Shown: positions 47,150-55,989 of the stretch, in pieces
Numbering within the stretch: position 1 is the stretch's first letter
Layout: every line of letters begins with the position of its first letter
Assembly: GCA_900466475.1 (NCBI GenBank)
Contig: UBMI01000003.1
Coordinates: 124,001 to 188,000, forward strand
DNA from: Hyphomicrobiales bacterium
GTDB lineage: Bacteria > Pseudomonadota > Alphaproteobacteria > Rhizobiales > Rhizobiaceae
Length of the DNA stretch: 64,000 nt
Direction of reading: 5' to 3'
Program-made: the position numbers and the translations under genes
The notes under the pieces: generated by a model
The model's database searches: none
What the model was told of the DNA's origin: nothing
Seen by the model: only the letters and a program-made list of their open reading frames with translations

Positions 47150-48019
47150 TCAGGCAGTGAAGGAGATATCCACGGCAACGTCCATCGACATGAAGGCATC
47201 TGCCGAACCGATGAACGTTCCCGACACGGGGAAGAGCTGGATAATATCGCGCGCGACTGCTACGGGAATCAGGTTGGCGCTGCCCATACTCCTGTTTGTC
47301 GGATCGAACGCGACCCATCCTGCACCGGGAAGGAACACCTCAACCCACGCATGGGTCGAGCCGCCCGGCGACGAACCGATGAGGGTGAACGCCGGATCAT
47401 AAAGATATCCGGACACGATCCTCGCCCCGATGCCAAGCACCCGCACGCTTTCGACAAGGACCATCGCAAGATCCCGGCAACTCCCCGACCGTAGGCCAAG
47501 GGTCTGCAGCGGAGGTTGTGTTCCCTCTGTATCGCGTGCCTGATAGGCAACGCCGTTCGAAACACCTGCACTGAGATCCTTCAACAGCGAGAGCGTATCG
47601 GTCGGCTCCGCCATGACGAAGCCCCTGACCCACTGGTGAAATTCGCCGGAAGGATCGGAATACTGAACGTCCCTTAGGGCGCCCAGGTCCTTCCAATCCT
47701 GATCATCGTATCGGAACGGGTAAGTCGCGGCTGACGCAGCGATGTCGAACACCGGCCAGGCTTCCGATGTCAGGTCGACATCCGCACGGCTTGTGATCTC
47801 GAGCCGTTGCGTCGCTTCCGAGAACGTCACGGTCGCAATCGCGTTTCCGAAAACATCGGTTGTCCAGGAAACCCTGCCTTCGGGCGAAAAGGCTATGTCG
47901 TGACTTAGCAGCAGGATTTCCGGTCCCTCGCGCGGTCGCAGCAATAGTCGGTAAGGAGAGAGCTGAACCGGAGATCGGTAGCTGTAGGTCGTCCGGTGGC
48001 ATATGGAAAGTTTTGGCAT
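47150..48019 (-). CDS. Transglutaminase-like cysteine protease family protein
   Basis: 289 residues, start set at ATG 48019. The N-terminal beta domain (MPKLSICHRTTYSYRSPVQL) and transglutaminase core are present, with Cys181 (GSCRDLA), His223 (THAWVEVF) and Asp239 (AFDPTN) as the catalytic triad. Such proteins are common in Alphaproteobacteria and of unknown substrate; probably peptide or peptidoglycan-related hydrolysis. No signal peptide. Confidence 0.87.
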   Translation of the reverse strand: MPKLSICHRTTYSYRSPVQLSPYRLLLRPREGPEILLLSHDIAFSPEGRVSWTTDVFGNAIATVTFSEATQRLEITSRADVDLTSEAWPVFDIAASAATYPFRYDDQDWKDLGALRDVQYSDPSGEFHQWVRGFVMAEPTDTLSLLKDLSAGVSNGVAYQARDTEGTQPPLQTLGLRSGSCRDLAMVLVESVRVLGIGARIVSGYLYDPAFTLIGSSPGGSTHAWVEVFLPGAGWVAFDPTNRSMGSANLIPVAVARDIIQLFPVSGTFIGSADAFMSMDVAVDISFTA

Positions 48020-48175
48020 TGCGGCTCCTCGCACAGAACAAACCCAGGGGGATATGGTCAGGTATCGCCAGTTCTTCGCGCCGCCAACAAGCTCAGCCAG
48101 GATTGGGAAGGTGCAGATCCGATAAGAACGTGCAGCTCGCGACCGTCCGGCTGGCCGTTAGTCGCCAGGGATGCG

Positions 48176-49261
48176 TCATTTCATGAGCCCGGCAGACCGC
48201 AGCGCACTCTCTATGACGTCCTGGACGTTATTCGTGATCTTGCGATCAGACTTCGCTCCCCCGGTGGGCCTTTCGCGCGCGGCCTCGGGATGCGCATGAC
48301 GCTCAAAGGATGGTGTGAGACCCCAGTTGCGGGCGATGTGCTCCGTCGACGAGATGCCAACGTCGAGCATGTACGGTGCTTGCGAGCCGTAGCCGCTTGA
48401 AGTGTCGATAGGAGTGCCGTGTCCCATGCCGCCGATGCGGTAGAGTTCAATGGCGTCCGAGCCAGTCTTGTCTGTCCAGACGTGGTGTTCGTGCCCGTCG
48501 ATGACGTCAAACCGCGAAGGTCGATCGATAACCTCGTGTATGGCTTTCCACTGATCAATAATGGCCTGGGCGTTGATCTCGTCAACGGTCTTGTCATTCG
48601 TACCATGCCAGACGGATATGCTCGGCCAGGGTCCAGCATGCGCTGACGCCGAACGAAGTTGCTGCTGAAGTCGTTCACGAGGGGGTAGACCGTGGCCGCG
48701 CATCCGGTCGAACGCCTCTGGGATGCTTGAGGCAACGCCATAGGGCAGGCCCGCAATGATCGCTCCCCCGGTAAACACTTCCGGATAGGCAGCAAGCATG
48801 GCATTCGCCATGGCGCCGCCAGCCGACAGTCCCGTGATGAACACCCTCGTAGGGTCGATGCCGTGGTTGGAGATCATCACGCCGATCATCTCACGGACCG
48901 AGCGGACCTCGCCACCGTCGCGCCGGATATCGTCGTCGGAAAACCAGTTGAAACAGAGATTAGGGTTGTTCTGGCGGGTTTGCTCCGGAAACAGGACAGC
49001 AAAGCCAAATTCGTCGGCCAGCTTCGACCATCCCGACCCGGCATCGTATCCGGCAGCCGTCTGCGTGCAACCGTGTAAGACGACTACAAGCGGGATTGGT
49101 CGTGATGCATCCGCGGATCCGGGAACACGATACCACCCCAGGAGATCGCCGGGATTAGCGGTTTGGTTCTGCAGCTTCTCCAACCGGTTTGAACCCGTGG
49201 GCATGGTCGGCGGGGTGCGAAACCGTTGCAGGCGCTGCAAAGTATCCGAAAGACTTCTCAT
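48176..49261 (-). CDS. PHB-depolymerase-family esterase (LpqC-like)
   Basis: 361 residues. HGCTQTAAGYD oxyanion region, nucleophile Ser146 in TGLSAGGAM, an Asp in GTNDKTV and His in YRIGGMGHGTP. This is the PHB depolymerase/feruloyl esterase family of extracellular or periplasmic esterases, but no signal peptide is seen, so it may be intracellular. It is one of a minus-strand series behind the desaturase operon, 160 bp away. Confidence 0.86.
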   Translation of the reverse strand: MRSLSDTLQRLQRFRTPPTMPTGSNRLEKLQNQTANPGDLLGWYRVPGSADASRPIPLVVVLHGCTQTAAGYDAGSGWSKLADEFGFAVLFPEQTRQNNPNLCFNWFSDDDIRRDGGEVRSVREMIGVMISNHGIDPTRVFITGLSAGGAMANAMLAAYPEVFTGGAIIAGLPYGVASSIPEAFDRMRGHGLPPRERLQQQLRSASAHAGPWPSISVWHGTNDKTVDEINAQAIIDQWKAIHEVIDRPSRFDVIDGHEHHVWTDKTGSDAIELYRIGGMGHGTPIDTSSGYGSQAPYMLDVGISSTEHIARNWGLTPSFERHAHPEAARERPTGGAKSDRKITNNVQDVIESALRSAGLMK

Positions 49262-49421
49262 AGGGGCTTCCTCGCTGCTCGCGGAAAGCCAACTGACATC
49301 CCGGATTTCCTAGGTAATGCTGCGGTGCACAATTGCAAGACTCGTAGTGATGGAAGCAAGCCATTTGCTCAACGTGGGCAACAGCGACAAGAGCGGCAAC
49401 CAGGCCAGCAAAAGGCTATCA

Positions 49422-50486
49422 TCATACGCTCATCTCCATCTCTTCGAAGGAAATCAGTCGCTGCCTCTTCTCGTCCCAGAGAACAAATTTGACGCAGGCC
49501 AGGCTGTCGCGAATGCTGATGCGGCCGACATCTGCAAGCTCGGGATGGTCTCGAAGCACCTCAGGCAGCCGATAGAACGGCACCCGGCTGGAGAGATGAT
49601 GAATTTGATGCATGCCGATGTTACCGCTCATCCACCGCAAGGGGCGCGGCAGATCATAGTGTGAGGCTCCATGCATGGCAGCGTAAGGGAAAGCCCAGTC
49701 TGGTGGTCTCGACCAGTGCGTATCCTCGAACTGATGCTGGACGTAGAACAGCCAGACGCCTGCGGATCCCGCAATGAGGACGATCGACAGATGGATCAAG
49801 AGGAACGGGATAATCCCGACGCTCCAGATTAATAACGCCGTCAACACGGTAACGGCGACGTTCGTTGCCATGGTCGAGACCCAGGGCAGTGCGCCCGAGC
49901 GCATCATCCCGAACGGTAGCCTCTGCTTGAGGAGAAACAGAAAGGCGGGGCCGATCCCGAACATTACGAACGGATTGCGATACAAGCGATAGCCAAGCTG
50001 TCCCATCGGGGTCAGATTGCGATACTCTGATACCGTGAGGGTCGTTATGTCGCCAACGCCGCGCTCATCCAGGTTCCCGGCAGAGGCATGATGTTCGTTG
50101 TGCGCGCGTCGCCAGTAGTCGTAGGGTGTGAGCGTCAGGATTCCGAGCACGCGGCCGGTCCAATCGTCCAGGCGTCGTTTGCCAAAGAACGAACCGTGCC
50201 CGCAGTCATGCTGCAGCATGAAGATGCGTAGCAAAAAGCCAGCCGCAGGAATGATCAGGAGTAGGCCAATCCAGTATCCGAACTGCAGCGCGATCGCCGC
50301 AGTCGCCCACAGAAGCACGAACGGGATGAGGGTCACGGCAAGCTCGTACAGGCTTCGCGCCAACACGGGCTTGCGGTAGCCGGCGATGATCTTGAGCCAA
50401 GCCGATTCGGGATCAGCGCCTGGGCTGGCCGGCGGTTTAATTGAGGTCAAACTATACCTATTGCGTTCTTGGGATAAGCGCCGCAT
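49422..50486 (-). CDS. Membrane fatty-acid desaturase
   Basis: 354 residues from ATG 50486. Three histidine boxes: HDCGH (93-97), HNEHH (129-133) and HQIHH (293-297), with about four membrane helices between, as in acyl-lipid desaturases related to DesA/DesB. The enzyme would insert double bonds in membrane lipids, a response often raised by cold. It is last in a run of small genes that starts near 51286, whose upstream block is shared with a cold-shock gene. Confidence 0.9.
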   Translation of the reverse strand: MRRLSQERNRYSLTSIKPPASPGADPESAWLKIIAGYRKPVLARSLYELAVTLIPFVLLWATAAIALQFGYWIGLLLIIPAAGFLLRIFMLQHDCGHGSFFGKRRLDDWTGRVLGILTLTPYDYWRRAHNEHHASAGNLDERGVGDITTLTVSEYRNLTPMGQLGYRLYRNPFVMFGIGPAFLFLLKQRLPFGMMRSGALPWVSTMATNVAVTVLTALLIWSVGIIPFLLIHLSIVLIAGSAGVWLFYVQHQFEDTHWSRPPDWAFPYAAMHGASHYDLPRPLRWMSGNIGMHQIHHLSSRVPFYRLPEVLRDHPELADVGRISIRDSLACVKFVLWDEKRQRLISFEEMEMSV

Positions 50487-50511
50487 GTAGCAAGAGCCGG
50501 CAGACGGGGGA

Positions 50512-50772
50512 TTACTTGATGCGGCGTACCAGCGGATACGCCGGCGCGTCGTAAAATGCCCGGATCTGTCTATGGTCGAACCGCGCCTCATCGACTTCGA
50601 GGAGAGAACCCAGTTGCTGTGCGCCGGGCATGTCTTCAATCGCGAAACGCAGAGCCTCGGCGGCTGTCTGAAAACGCCGGTAGCGTGGGCCCCTGCTCCC
50701 GCGGAGAGATTTACCCGGATACAGGCCTGCCACGCGGGTGTAGTCGAACTGGGTCAAGGGGTTGCCCTCCAC
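50512..50772 (-). CDS. Small hypothetical protein upstream of the desaturase
   Basis: 86 residues, MEGNPLTQFDYTRVAGLYPGKSLRGSRGPRYRRF..., mixed helical, soluble, not recognised. The start overlaps the end of the 50754-50951 gene and its stop is 25 bp before the desaturase start, so all are in one operon. Confidence 0.6.
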   Translation of the reverse strand: MEGNPLTQFDYTRVAGLYPGKSLRGSRGPRYRRFQTAAEALRFAIEDMPGAQQLGSLLEVDEARFDHRQIRAFYDAPAYPLVRRIK

Positions 50773-50951
50773 GTTGCAGAAGGAGACTGAGCATTGACCC
50801 GGCTGGCTTCCCTGACGGTGCGCTCTGTTTCTCGCAGCTCGCGCTGTCGTAGCTGCATTCCCTTTCGCAGAGTCCTGAGTTTTTCCGCGTTTGAGCCTGC
50901 CTCGGCAGCGCGAAAAAGCTTGTCCGCAGATTGGCGGAATGTAGAGTTCAT
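50754..50951 (-). CDS. Small helical hypothetical protein
   Basis: 65 residues from ATG 50951 (MNSTFRQSADKLFRAAEAGSNAEKLRTLRKGMQL); Arg/Glu rich and helical, with SD AAGGAA. Not recognised. It ends inside the next gene by 19 bp. Part of the desaturase operon. Confidence 0.55.
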   Translation of the reverse strand: MNSTFRQSADKLFRAAEAGSNAEKLRTLRKGMQLRQRELRETERTVREASRVNAQSPSATWRATP

Positions 50952-50978
50952 TATGATTCCTTCTTTGGTGAGCAAAAG

Positions 50979-51286
50979 CTATGGCAACAAATCGCCTAAT
51001 TGCCGCTCGATTATTTCTGCGGGGGTCCCAGTTACGGCCTTGTCAGCTTGCTGCGCTTTGACTTCGTCTGTTGAGAGGTTGCGCATTCCGACACGATTTA
51101 TGCCGTCGTCGGCGCTCGGGCTTTCCACTGAGACGTGGAAAAGGGGCTCATGCTCGCCAGAGGCAGCTTTCGCACGACGACCTTCTTTTACATGCAGTCA
51201 GCAATCATTGTTTGTTCATGATAGCCGGATGCACTTGTTCGCACGGGGTTTTGCGACACACACGCAGGATACTGATTGGAAGACAT
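50979..51286 (-). pseudogene. Frameshifted small first gene of the desaturase operon
   Basis: A strong SD (AGAAGGAGGACAAG) precedes ATG 51286: MSSNQYPACVSQNPVRTSAS...MIADCM then stop at 51190. One base off, the frame continues KEGRRAKAASGEHEPLFHVS, then INRVGMRNLSTDEVKAQQAD and EIIERQLGDLLP, stopping at 50979. The joined product of about 100 residues has even coding composition. Either a decayed gene or a one-base error. Confidence 0.5.
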
Positions 51287-51381
51287 CTTGTCCTCCTTCT
51301 GTTTGGGGTAAGGCCGCTAATAAAGAAAATGACGCTCACGGGAACGGCTAAACCCGTCGTGTCCCCGGCACTTGCCAGCCA

Positions 51382-51490
51382 GATCGATAATTTGAAAGGA
51401 AATCCGGATGGAGCCATGCTCCAGCTCGAGATGACAATCATTGGTCGATTATAGATATATGGGTACAATTTCCGCTTTAACAAGAGCCTG
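51382..51490 (-). promoter_or_regulatory. Promoter/leader block shared with the cold-shock gene (copy Y)
   Basis: Plus-strand elements GATCGATAATTTG-AAAGGAAATCCGG, GGTCGATTATAG followed by ATATATGGGTACAA and TTAACAAGAG occur in the same order as at 46985-47095; a 26-nt core matches at 23 positions. It lies about 100-200 bp upstream of the small-gene/desaturase operon on the minus strand, so it likely drives that operon. TATAAT-like sequence occurs within it. Confidence 0.6.
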
Positions 51491-51941
51491 AGTTACGTCG
51501 GCTCTTTTGAAGAGGGCGATGTCAAAGCTCCAACAGGCCGTCGAAGCAATCTTCGAAGCACCGGCAACCATGGCGCCTCCCTAATTGACGCGCCGCCTGC
51601 GCGATCGCCCTTCTCTTCAACTTGTTGATGGGCCAATCACTCGCCTGACGCTGCAGCCCTGCGCCGGAGCCCGCAAAAGGGGTGCTTTGCGGGCTCCAAA
51701 GAGCTCAGAGGTCGGTCCCCAGGAACGGGCCGCACCGGGCAATCACCACCTGCTCACATATCCAGAACATTAGCGAATAAATTCGGCTGACCGTCCCCGG
51801 ATCAATCACGAAGCTTACCCTGTCGAAACGCTTGCAAAGGCGGGTAACCCGGGCGGCGCGACCTCGTGCGTTCGCGTACAAGGCGGCTGAGGGTTACCAA
51901 GTGCTCCCGCCTGGACGACGGAGGAGCGCCTTGAGGGCTAA
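51491..51941. other. Intergenic stretch, one possible micro-ORF
   Basis: About 450 bp without a supported gene. A 21-codon frame at 51519-51584 (MSKLQQAVEAIFEAPATM) has an acceptable SD (AGAGGG) but is too short to judge. Nothing else was recognised. Confidence 0.35.
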
Positions 51942-52337
51942 CGCTTCCAAAACCATTCACGCTTCTACTCGTTCGGATGGGTCGAACGTTTCCGGATTTC
52001 GCCGACACGCGCGAACCGGCTCGCAAGGCTCCTGCAACACCTTGATGAAGCAGAATGGCGCAGCACCCCTAGACACGCCGGGCTGAAGACAGCATTCGAG
52101 GCTCAGGACCAGGGCTTGATCGAATCCAGGGGCGAGATCGGCTCTCAGACCTACCGTCTGACAGCGGCAGGACGAATGTTTGCGGAACCCCTTCCCGCTG
52201 CCCAGCCACCACAGGGCGGAGGAGATCGGCCCGGTTTCCTGTCAAAAAGCATGGTGGTCGTGCCGCTGCCGGCCCTCCACAACGGGACGCTTGCTCGCAT
52301 TTCTGGTTTGATCGGCGCGACCCAAGCGAAACCGTGA
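51942..52337 (+). pseudogene. 5'-truncated relic of an unknown protein
   Basis: The frame is open after a stop at 51939 with no good start before 52116, yet looks coding throughout: RFYSFGWVERFRISPTRANR, LARLLQHLDEAEWRSTPRHAG, QDQGLIESRGEIGSQTYRLT. It may be a C-terminal fragment of a larger regulator-like protein. The function is unknown. Confidence 0.3.
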
Positions 52338-52761
52338 TCGCTAGCGCTTTCGCGGTTGGTGATGAACGGCCACGTCCTCTGCGCTTGCCGTTGCCGGCGC
52401 CTCTTCTCCTGAGGGAGTGAGCCTTTGTTGGCTACTGGGTCATGATTGGAATGCGGATCACCGTGGTGGCCAGGCCTGCTTGGGTTTATTTAGTACTAAA
52501 TATGCCCGGTCTCAGCATCAGGAAAGTCCCGACGGTGAGGCCTGCTCCTGAATTTTTGAGCACAGCGTAAAAATATAAAATGCCTCCGCGCCCTTGCGCA
52601 ACGTAACATTGAGGTTATGTATGGGTTATCGAATTTGCTTTTAGAGCTTTGCTTTGCGCTTGAGCGCAGCTGGCGGGTCTTTTCTTTCAGACATCGATCA
52701 AATGACTGTCGGCGGCTCTCGCCGGACAGCGACTAATCGTGCGATTGAAAGGATAATCGTC
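52338..52761 (+). promoter_or_regulatory. Long upstream region and leader of cold-shock gene copy 2
   Basis: 424 bp without genes. TATGGGTTATCGA (52620-52632), about 130 nt before the ATG, matches TATGGATTATCGA at the corresponding place upstream of copy 1 (12 of 13). The following transcript would have a leader of 120-130 nt, typical of CspA genes. The block just before the ATG (TGAAAGGAnnATCGTC) is also shared with copy 1. Confidence 0.5.
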
Positions 52762-52971
52762 ATGAATACCGGCATCGTAAAGTTTTTCAACACCACCAAG
52801 GGCTTCGGCTTTATCCAGCCGACCGACGGCTCCAAGGACATCTTTGTTCATATCTCCGCAGTAGAACGCGCCGGGATGAGCTTCATCTCAGAGGGCCAGA
52901 AATTGAGCTACGACATCGTCGCCGATGACCGCTCAGGCAAAAGCGCTGCCGAAAATCTTCAGGCAGCCTGA
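52762..52971 (+). CDS. Cold-shock domain protein (CspA family), copy 2
   Basis: 69 residues starting [20 protein letters not shown], with RNP2-like [19 protein letters not shown] paralogue of the 46721-46930 gene with similar leader and an identical 20-nt element after the stop. RNA chaperone role expected by family. Confidence 0.92.
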   Translation: MNTGIVKFFNTTKGFGFIQPTDGSKDIFVHISAVERAGMSFISEGQKLSYDIVADDRSGKSAAENLQAA

Positions 52972-52986
52972 CCGATAGTCGGTCCT

Positions 52987-53006
52987 TGACCACGGATGTA
53001 CTGGCA
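52987..53006 (+). promoter_or_regulatory. Identical 20-nt 3' UTR element (copy 2)
   Basis: TGACCACGGATGTACTGGCA, 15 nt after the stop of the second cold-shock gene and 17 nt before its terminator. Identical to the element after copy 1. Confidence 0.6.
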
Positions 53007-53023
53007 TTGACCGCATGTCGAAA

Positions 53024-53052
53024 GGTCGAGGGATGCCCTCGGCCTTCTTTTT
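53024..53052 (+). terminator. Intrinsic terminator of cold-shock gene copy 2
   Basis: GGTCGAGGG-ATG-CCCTCGGCC makes a 9-bp stem with a 3-nt loop (one G-U pair) followed by TTCTTTTT. Same design as the terminator after copy 1. Confidence 0.8.
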
Positions 53053-53070
53053 GTTGAAAAGGAATCCCAC

Positions 53071-53241
53071 ATGAAAAAGACCAGCGCCGAACAGCAGATT
53101 CAAAGGGCAGTACGCCAGGTGAAGAACACCAGTGGCGGCGGCCATCTTGGCGGCACAAACTTTGGCCAGGCTTATGATGCCAAGACATCGTCGGCAAAGG
53201 GCAAGGCCGATAGCAGCCGTCGGGGTTCTCGAAAAAGCTGA
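53071..53241 (+). CDS. 56-residue basic hypothetical protein
   Basis: SD AAGGAA then ATG 53071: MKKTSAEQQIQRAVRQVKNT, then SGGGHLGGTNFGQAYDAKTS and a Lys/Arg/Ser tail. The Gly-rich central part and positive charge suggest nucleic-acid binding, not shown. It sits just after the cold-shock terminator and may be read from its own promoter or by partial readthrough. Confidence 0.6.
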   Translation: MKKTSAEQQIQRAVRQVKNTSGGGHLGGTNFGQAYDAKTSSAKGKADSSRRGSRKS

Positions 53242-53295
53242 CAGCCCGGAAATCGCAACAGCAAAGGGAGGTCAACATCGAGTGGCTAAGTTCGC

Positions 53296-53481
53296 ATGAC
53301 CAAATCTGCTGCAGCACTTGCCAAGTTGAGAGCCAGCTACGCCAAGTACGAGGAAGCCTCGCGCCAGCTGCGCAGGCTGCCGGTGTGCGCTGTTCCGCGG
53401 GAGGGCAATGATCATCTCATGTCCTTGCTGAAAAAGCTGAATGAGACGGAAGACGCAGCGACAACGACTTCTCGCGCCTGA
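53296..53481 (+). CDS. Small hypothetical protein
   Basis: 61 residues, MTKSAAALAKLRASYAKYEEASRQL...MSLLKKLNETEDAAT; helical and soluble. A purine-rich AAAGGGAGG lies 30 nt upstream, rather far for this ATG, so the start is uncertain. Not recognised. Confidence 0.45.
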   Translation: MTKSAAALAKLRASYAKYEEASRQLRRLPVCAVPREGNDHLMSLLKKLNETEDAATTTSRA

Positions 53482-53519
53482 CCTGAGACACTCCGGATTA
53501 TCCCTTACCTTAAAGCTAC

Positions 53520-53902
53520 TGCTCGAATCGCCTCTCCTGGTAACCGCCAGGTAGTCGGACTGGATCGGATCAAGCCACTTCTCCGTCTTCGTGTATCCGA
53601 TTGCCGTTGGCGGTATCCCTCCCCGACCGGCGCGACTGCGACAGGACTGCGAAAGCTGGATTTGTTATCGACATCTTCCACTTCGTCGAGAACTTGAAGC
53701 CGATCTTCGTCGATGTCGAACAACCGCGAACACGCAGCCCCTCGCCCGGGCGCTCGAGCATCATCGGGCCGTAGAACGAGCCCGCAATATAAAGAGGATA
53801 CGGTTCGACTGTCTCTACGTCGCCGACGTACCGAGCCCCACCAAGGGCCTTGTCGAAGAGCGGAAAGCCGCGTTTGAGGGTGCCGTAGATGAATACCTTC
53901 AT
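53520..53902 (-). pseudogene. Gamma-glutamylcyclotransferase (AIG2-like), frameshifted
   Basis: ATG 53902 opens MKVFIYGTLKRGFPLFDKAL with the YGTLxxG substrate loop of the GGCT fold and continues to RPGEGLRVRG. The frame shifts near 53725 to FDIDEDRLQVLDEVEDVDNKSSFRSPVAV and again near 53610 to PTAIGYTKTEKWLDPIQSDYLA, with no timely stop afterwards. The catalytic Glu segment (LDEVED) survives in the second piece. The upstream gene overlaps its start. Confidence 0.75.
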
Positions 53903-54201
53903 CAATGCAGAGCCGGGCCGAGGCGACACTGCGAGTGCCTGCAATGGAACGTCGTCATCAGACTGAGCGCGCGGATCGCGACATCTTCGGCAAGGAGCCT
54001 GTCTTTGCTGGACGAGAGTTCGCTCGCGGCAGACAGGAGAGCCCGTCCCATCGAAGCCATGACCAGTTCCAGTGCCTCGTCTCCTTCGTCAGCCGCCCAC
54101 TTTGCGGTTCGCTCCAGCGTGACAGCAAGGCGTTCCAGAACAGCCTGTCTTTCGTGCTCCCCGAGTTCCCGTAGATTTCGGACTTCAGTGTTCAACTTCA
54201 T
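53902..54201 (-). CDS. Helical hypothetical protein
   Basis: 99 residues from ATG 54201 (MKLNTEVRNLRELGEHERQAVLERLAVTLERTAKWAADEGDEAL), strongly helical and acidic; start at 54210 is also possible. The stop overlaps the start of the cyclotransferase relic (TGATG). Not recognised. Confidence 0.55.
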   Translation of the reverse strand: MKLNTEVRNLRELGEHERQAVLERLAVTLERTAKWAADEGDEALELVMASMGRALLSAASELSSSKDRLLAEDVAIRALSLMTTFHCRHSQCRLGPALH

Positions 54202-54237
54202 TCTCCGCAATGGGGCGTCACGTGGAATAGTTCGTGT

Positions 54238-54593
54238 TCAAGGTTTCGATCTTAGGCTAGCGCCGACACGGTTTAGCGCCGGCAGCTCGACAGCGATGTG
54301 AAGGCCCCGGTCCCGCCACTCCCGGCTTATTTTCCCGCCAAGCTGCTTCTCCAGCACTGCACTCAGCAGAATGGTACCGAAGCCCTTCCGTGGCTCAGCG
54401 TTGCGTTTACTGAGCTCGTCCCACTCGATGATTAGCCCGTCGTCTTCTGCCTGTCGCCAGTTGATCGTAAGGCTGCCTTCAGAATGAGAGAGCGCGCCAT
54501 GGACCGCCGCATTTGCAGCAAGCTCATGCATTGCCAGTCCAAGGGGCTGGACGGATGGCGCGGGAATCGTGACCGACGGGCCGCTAATCGACG
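54238..54593 (-). pseudogene. C-terminal fragment of an HWE/HisKA_2 histidine kinase
   Basis: Sequence SGPSVTIPAPSVQPLGLAMHELAANAAVHGALS is the N-box region of HWE-type kinases, followed by GFGTILLSAVLEKQLGGKIS and a truncated G2 box ending GLHIAVELPA. The sensor, H-box and dimerisation parts are missing; sequence upstream of about 54593 contains stops. A remnant of a kinase distinct from the one at 13.9-15.0 kb. Confidence 0.65.
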
Positions 54594-54987
54594 TTCACGT
54601 ACCCCAGGATGTGAGTCAAAAAGAACTTGAACGAGAGGGTTTCGCGCCCTTCGACAGACCATAGCTTCTAGACGCGGCAAATACAGCGCCGCCGGTCAAC
54701 AATGTACGGCTGCTGACGGGCCGCCAGCTCCCTTATGCTCGCGACGGCGATAGCTTTGCAGTCGCCTCACCCAGAGTCAACTTCAAAGTCGCAGCGCTGC
54801 CAGGGCTCAGCTGTGAGGTTCGACCGCAGCGAGAAGTACAGGTTATCGATAGTGAGGGATTTCGAATAGGAAAACATCGGTTCGGCAGCCCCTCCGTTGC
54901 CAGATGGATCTTGAAACCAGCGCATATCAACTGAAATACTGGCATCATTGCCTTATATGCAATCATGATGACTGGAGGCGGTTCAGT
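54594..54987. other. Non-coding stretch before the toxin-antitoxin locus
   Basis: About 390 bp; minus-strand frames at 54432-54680 and 54733-55059 overlap relics or the antitoxin and are not credible. The antitoxin promoter should lie at the right end; an SD (GGAGG, 54973-54977) is clear. Nothing else seen. Confidence 0.35.
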
Positions 54988-55239
54988 ATGGCCAGCATGA
55001 CCATTCGCAACATCGACGATCGGTTGAAACAGAGGCTGCGCATCCGCGCTGCCACCCACGGGAGATCGATGGAAGACGAGGCACGGGACATCCTGAAAAC
55101 GGCGTTAGCTCAACAGGAAACACCGGCTGGAAACCTCGCCGCGACCATCCGTGCGCGGCTGCAGCCGCTCGGCGGCGTGGAACTGGAACTTCCGGCGCGT
55201 GAACCGATCCGTGAGGCTCTGGATTTTTCGGCTTCATGA
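54988..55239 (+). CDS. FitA-type (Arc/ribbon-helix-helix) antitoxin
   Basis: 83 residues from ATG 54988. MASMTIRNIDDRLKQRLRIRA...GRSMEDEARDILKTAL is the FitA-like ribbon-helix-helix DNA-binding domain; the C-terminal tail would bind a PIN toxin. It overlaps the toxin start by 4 bp (ATGA). Frame intact, whereas the toxin is frameshifted. Confidence 0.88.
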   Translation: MASMTIRNIDDRLKQRLRIRAATHGRSMEDEARDILKTALAQQETPAGNLAATIRARLQPLGGVELELPAREPIREALDFSAS

Positions 55240-55651
55240 TCGTCCTCGACACCTACATCATATCTGAACTGCTCTCGCCGCTTCCGCAGCCCGCAGTTGT
55301 CGACTGGCTCGCGGATCAGTCTCCCGCTGCAATTTTCACGACGACCGTTACCGAAGCGGAGATCCTCTACGGGCTACGCCTGCTCCCAGACGGTCGCCGC
55401 CGCGCGAACTTGAGGCGGCTATCCTACCGATCTTCACCCAAGATCTCGCCGGTCGTGTGCTGCCGTTCGATCGGGAGGCCGCAGACGTCTACGGTTCAAT
55501 TGCAACGGAAAGACGCAAGGCAGGTCGCCCGATCAGCCAATTCGATGCCCAGATTGCGTCCATTACGATTTCTCGCGGCGCCGCGCTGGCAACTCGAAAC
55601 GTTGCCGACTTCGAGGGCGTAGGCCTGGTGATCATAAACCCATGGCAGTAA
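55236..55651 (+). pseudogene. FitB/VapC-type PIN toxin, frameshifted
   Basis: Opens MIVLDTYIISELLSPLPQPAVVDWLA and TVTEAEILYGLRLLPDGRRRANL, then one G seems lost near 55410 and the rest continues in another frame as EAAILPIFTQDLAGRVLPFDREAADVYG, SQFDAQIASITISRGAALATRNVADFEGVG and INPW. Both ends include the acidic PIN residues, so one base would restore a full toxin; the usual DTNxxSE is DTYIISE here. Confidence 0.82.
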
Positions 55652-55689
55652 GGCCTCAAATCACCTGACGCTAATTTCATCGCCGCGAA

Positions 55690-55870
55690 GTAGGTCGCGT
55701 CCGATCCCATCGCATGAGGCCGCATCGCGGCAGTCGGGCTCAAGGCGATATTGACCGGCTGCTCGCGTGCCGCAGCCACCATCCTCGTTACGCGCAACGT
55801 CAAGGACTTTGAAGCGACCGACGCACCTGTGATTAGTCCCTTGGGAGGATGGCAGTTGGAAGCAGAGCTT
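55690..55870 (+). pseudogene. Relic of a PIN toxin C-terminus
   Basis: GRIAAV, then after a frame change AAATILVTRNVKDFEATDAPVISP, followed by a non-homologous tail. This equals the last third of VapC proteins (compare ILVTRNVKDFEDIDATVINP at about 59450). The rest is missing. It lies 40 bp after the previous toxin gene and seems to be the tail of another TA locus. Confidence 0.6.
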
Positions 55871-55989
55871 GCAGCTCGGAAGGAGGCCAAGCAGCAGCAA
55901 GCCAGCATTATCGGTAGGCTTCTTGTTTGTTCGGGCCACCACCGTTTCGGGTTCGATCGCGCCACGGCCAACGTCCGTTCTTGGCTAAG

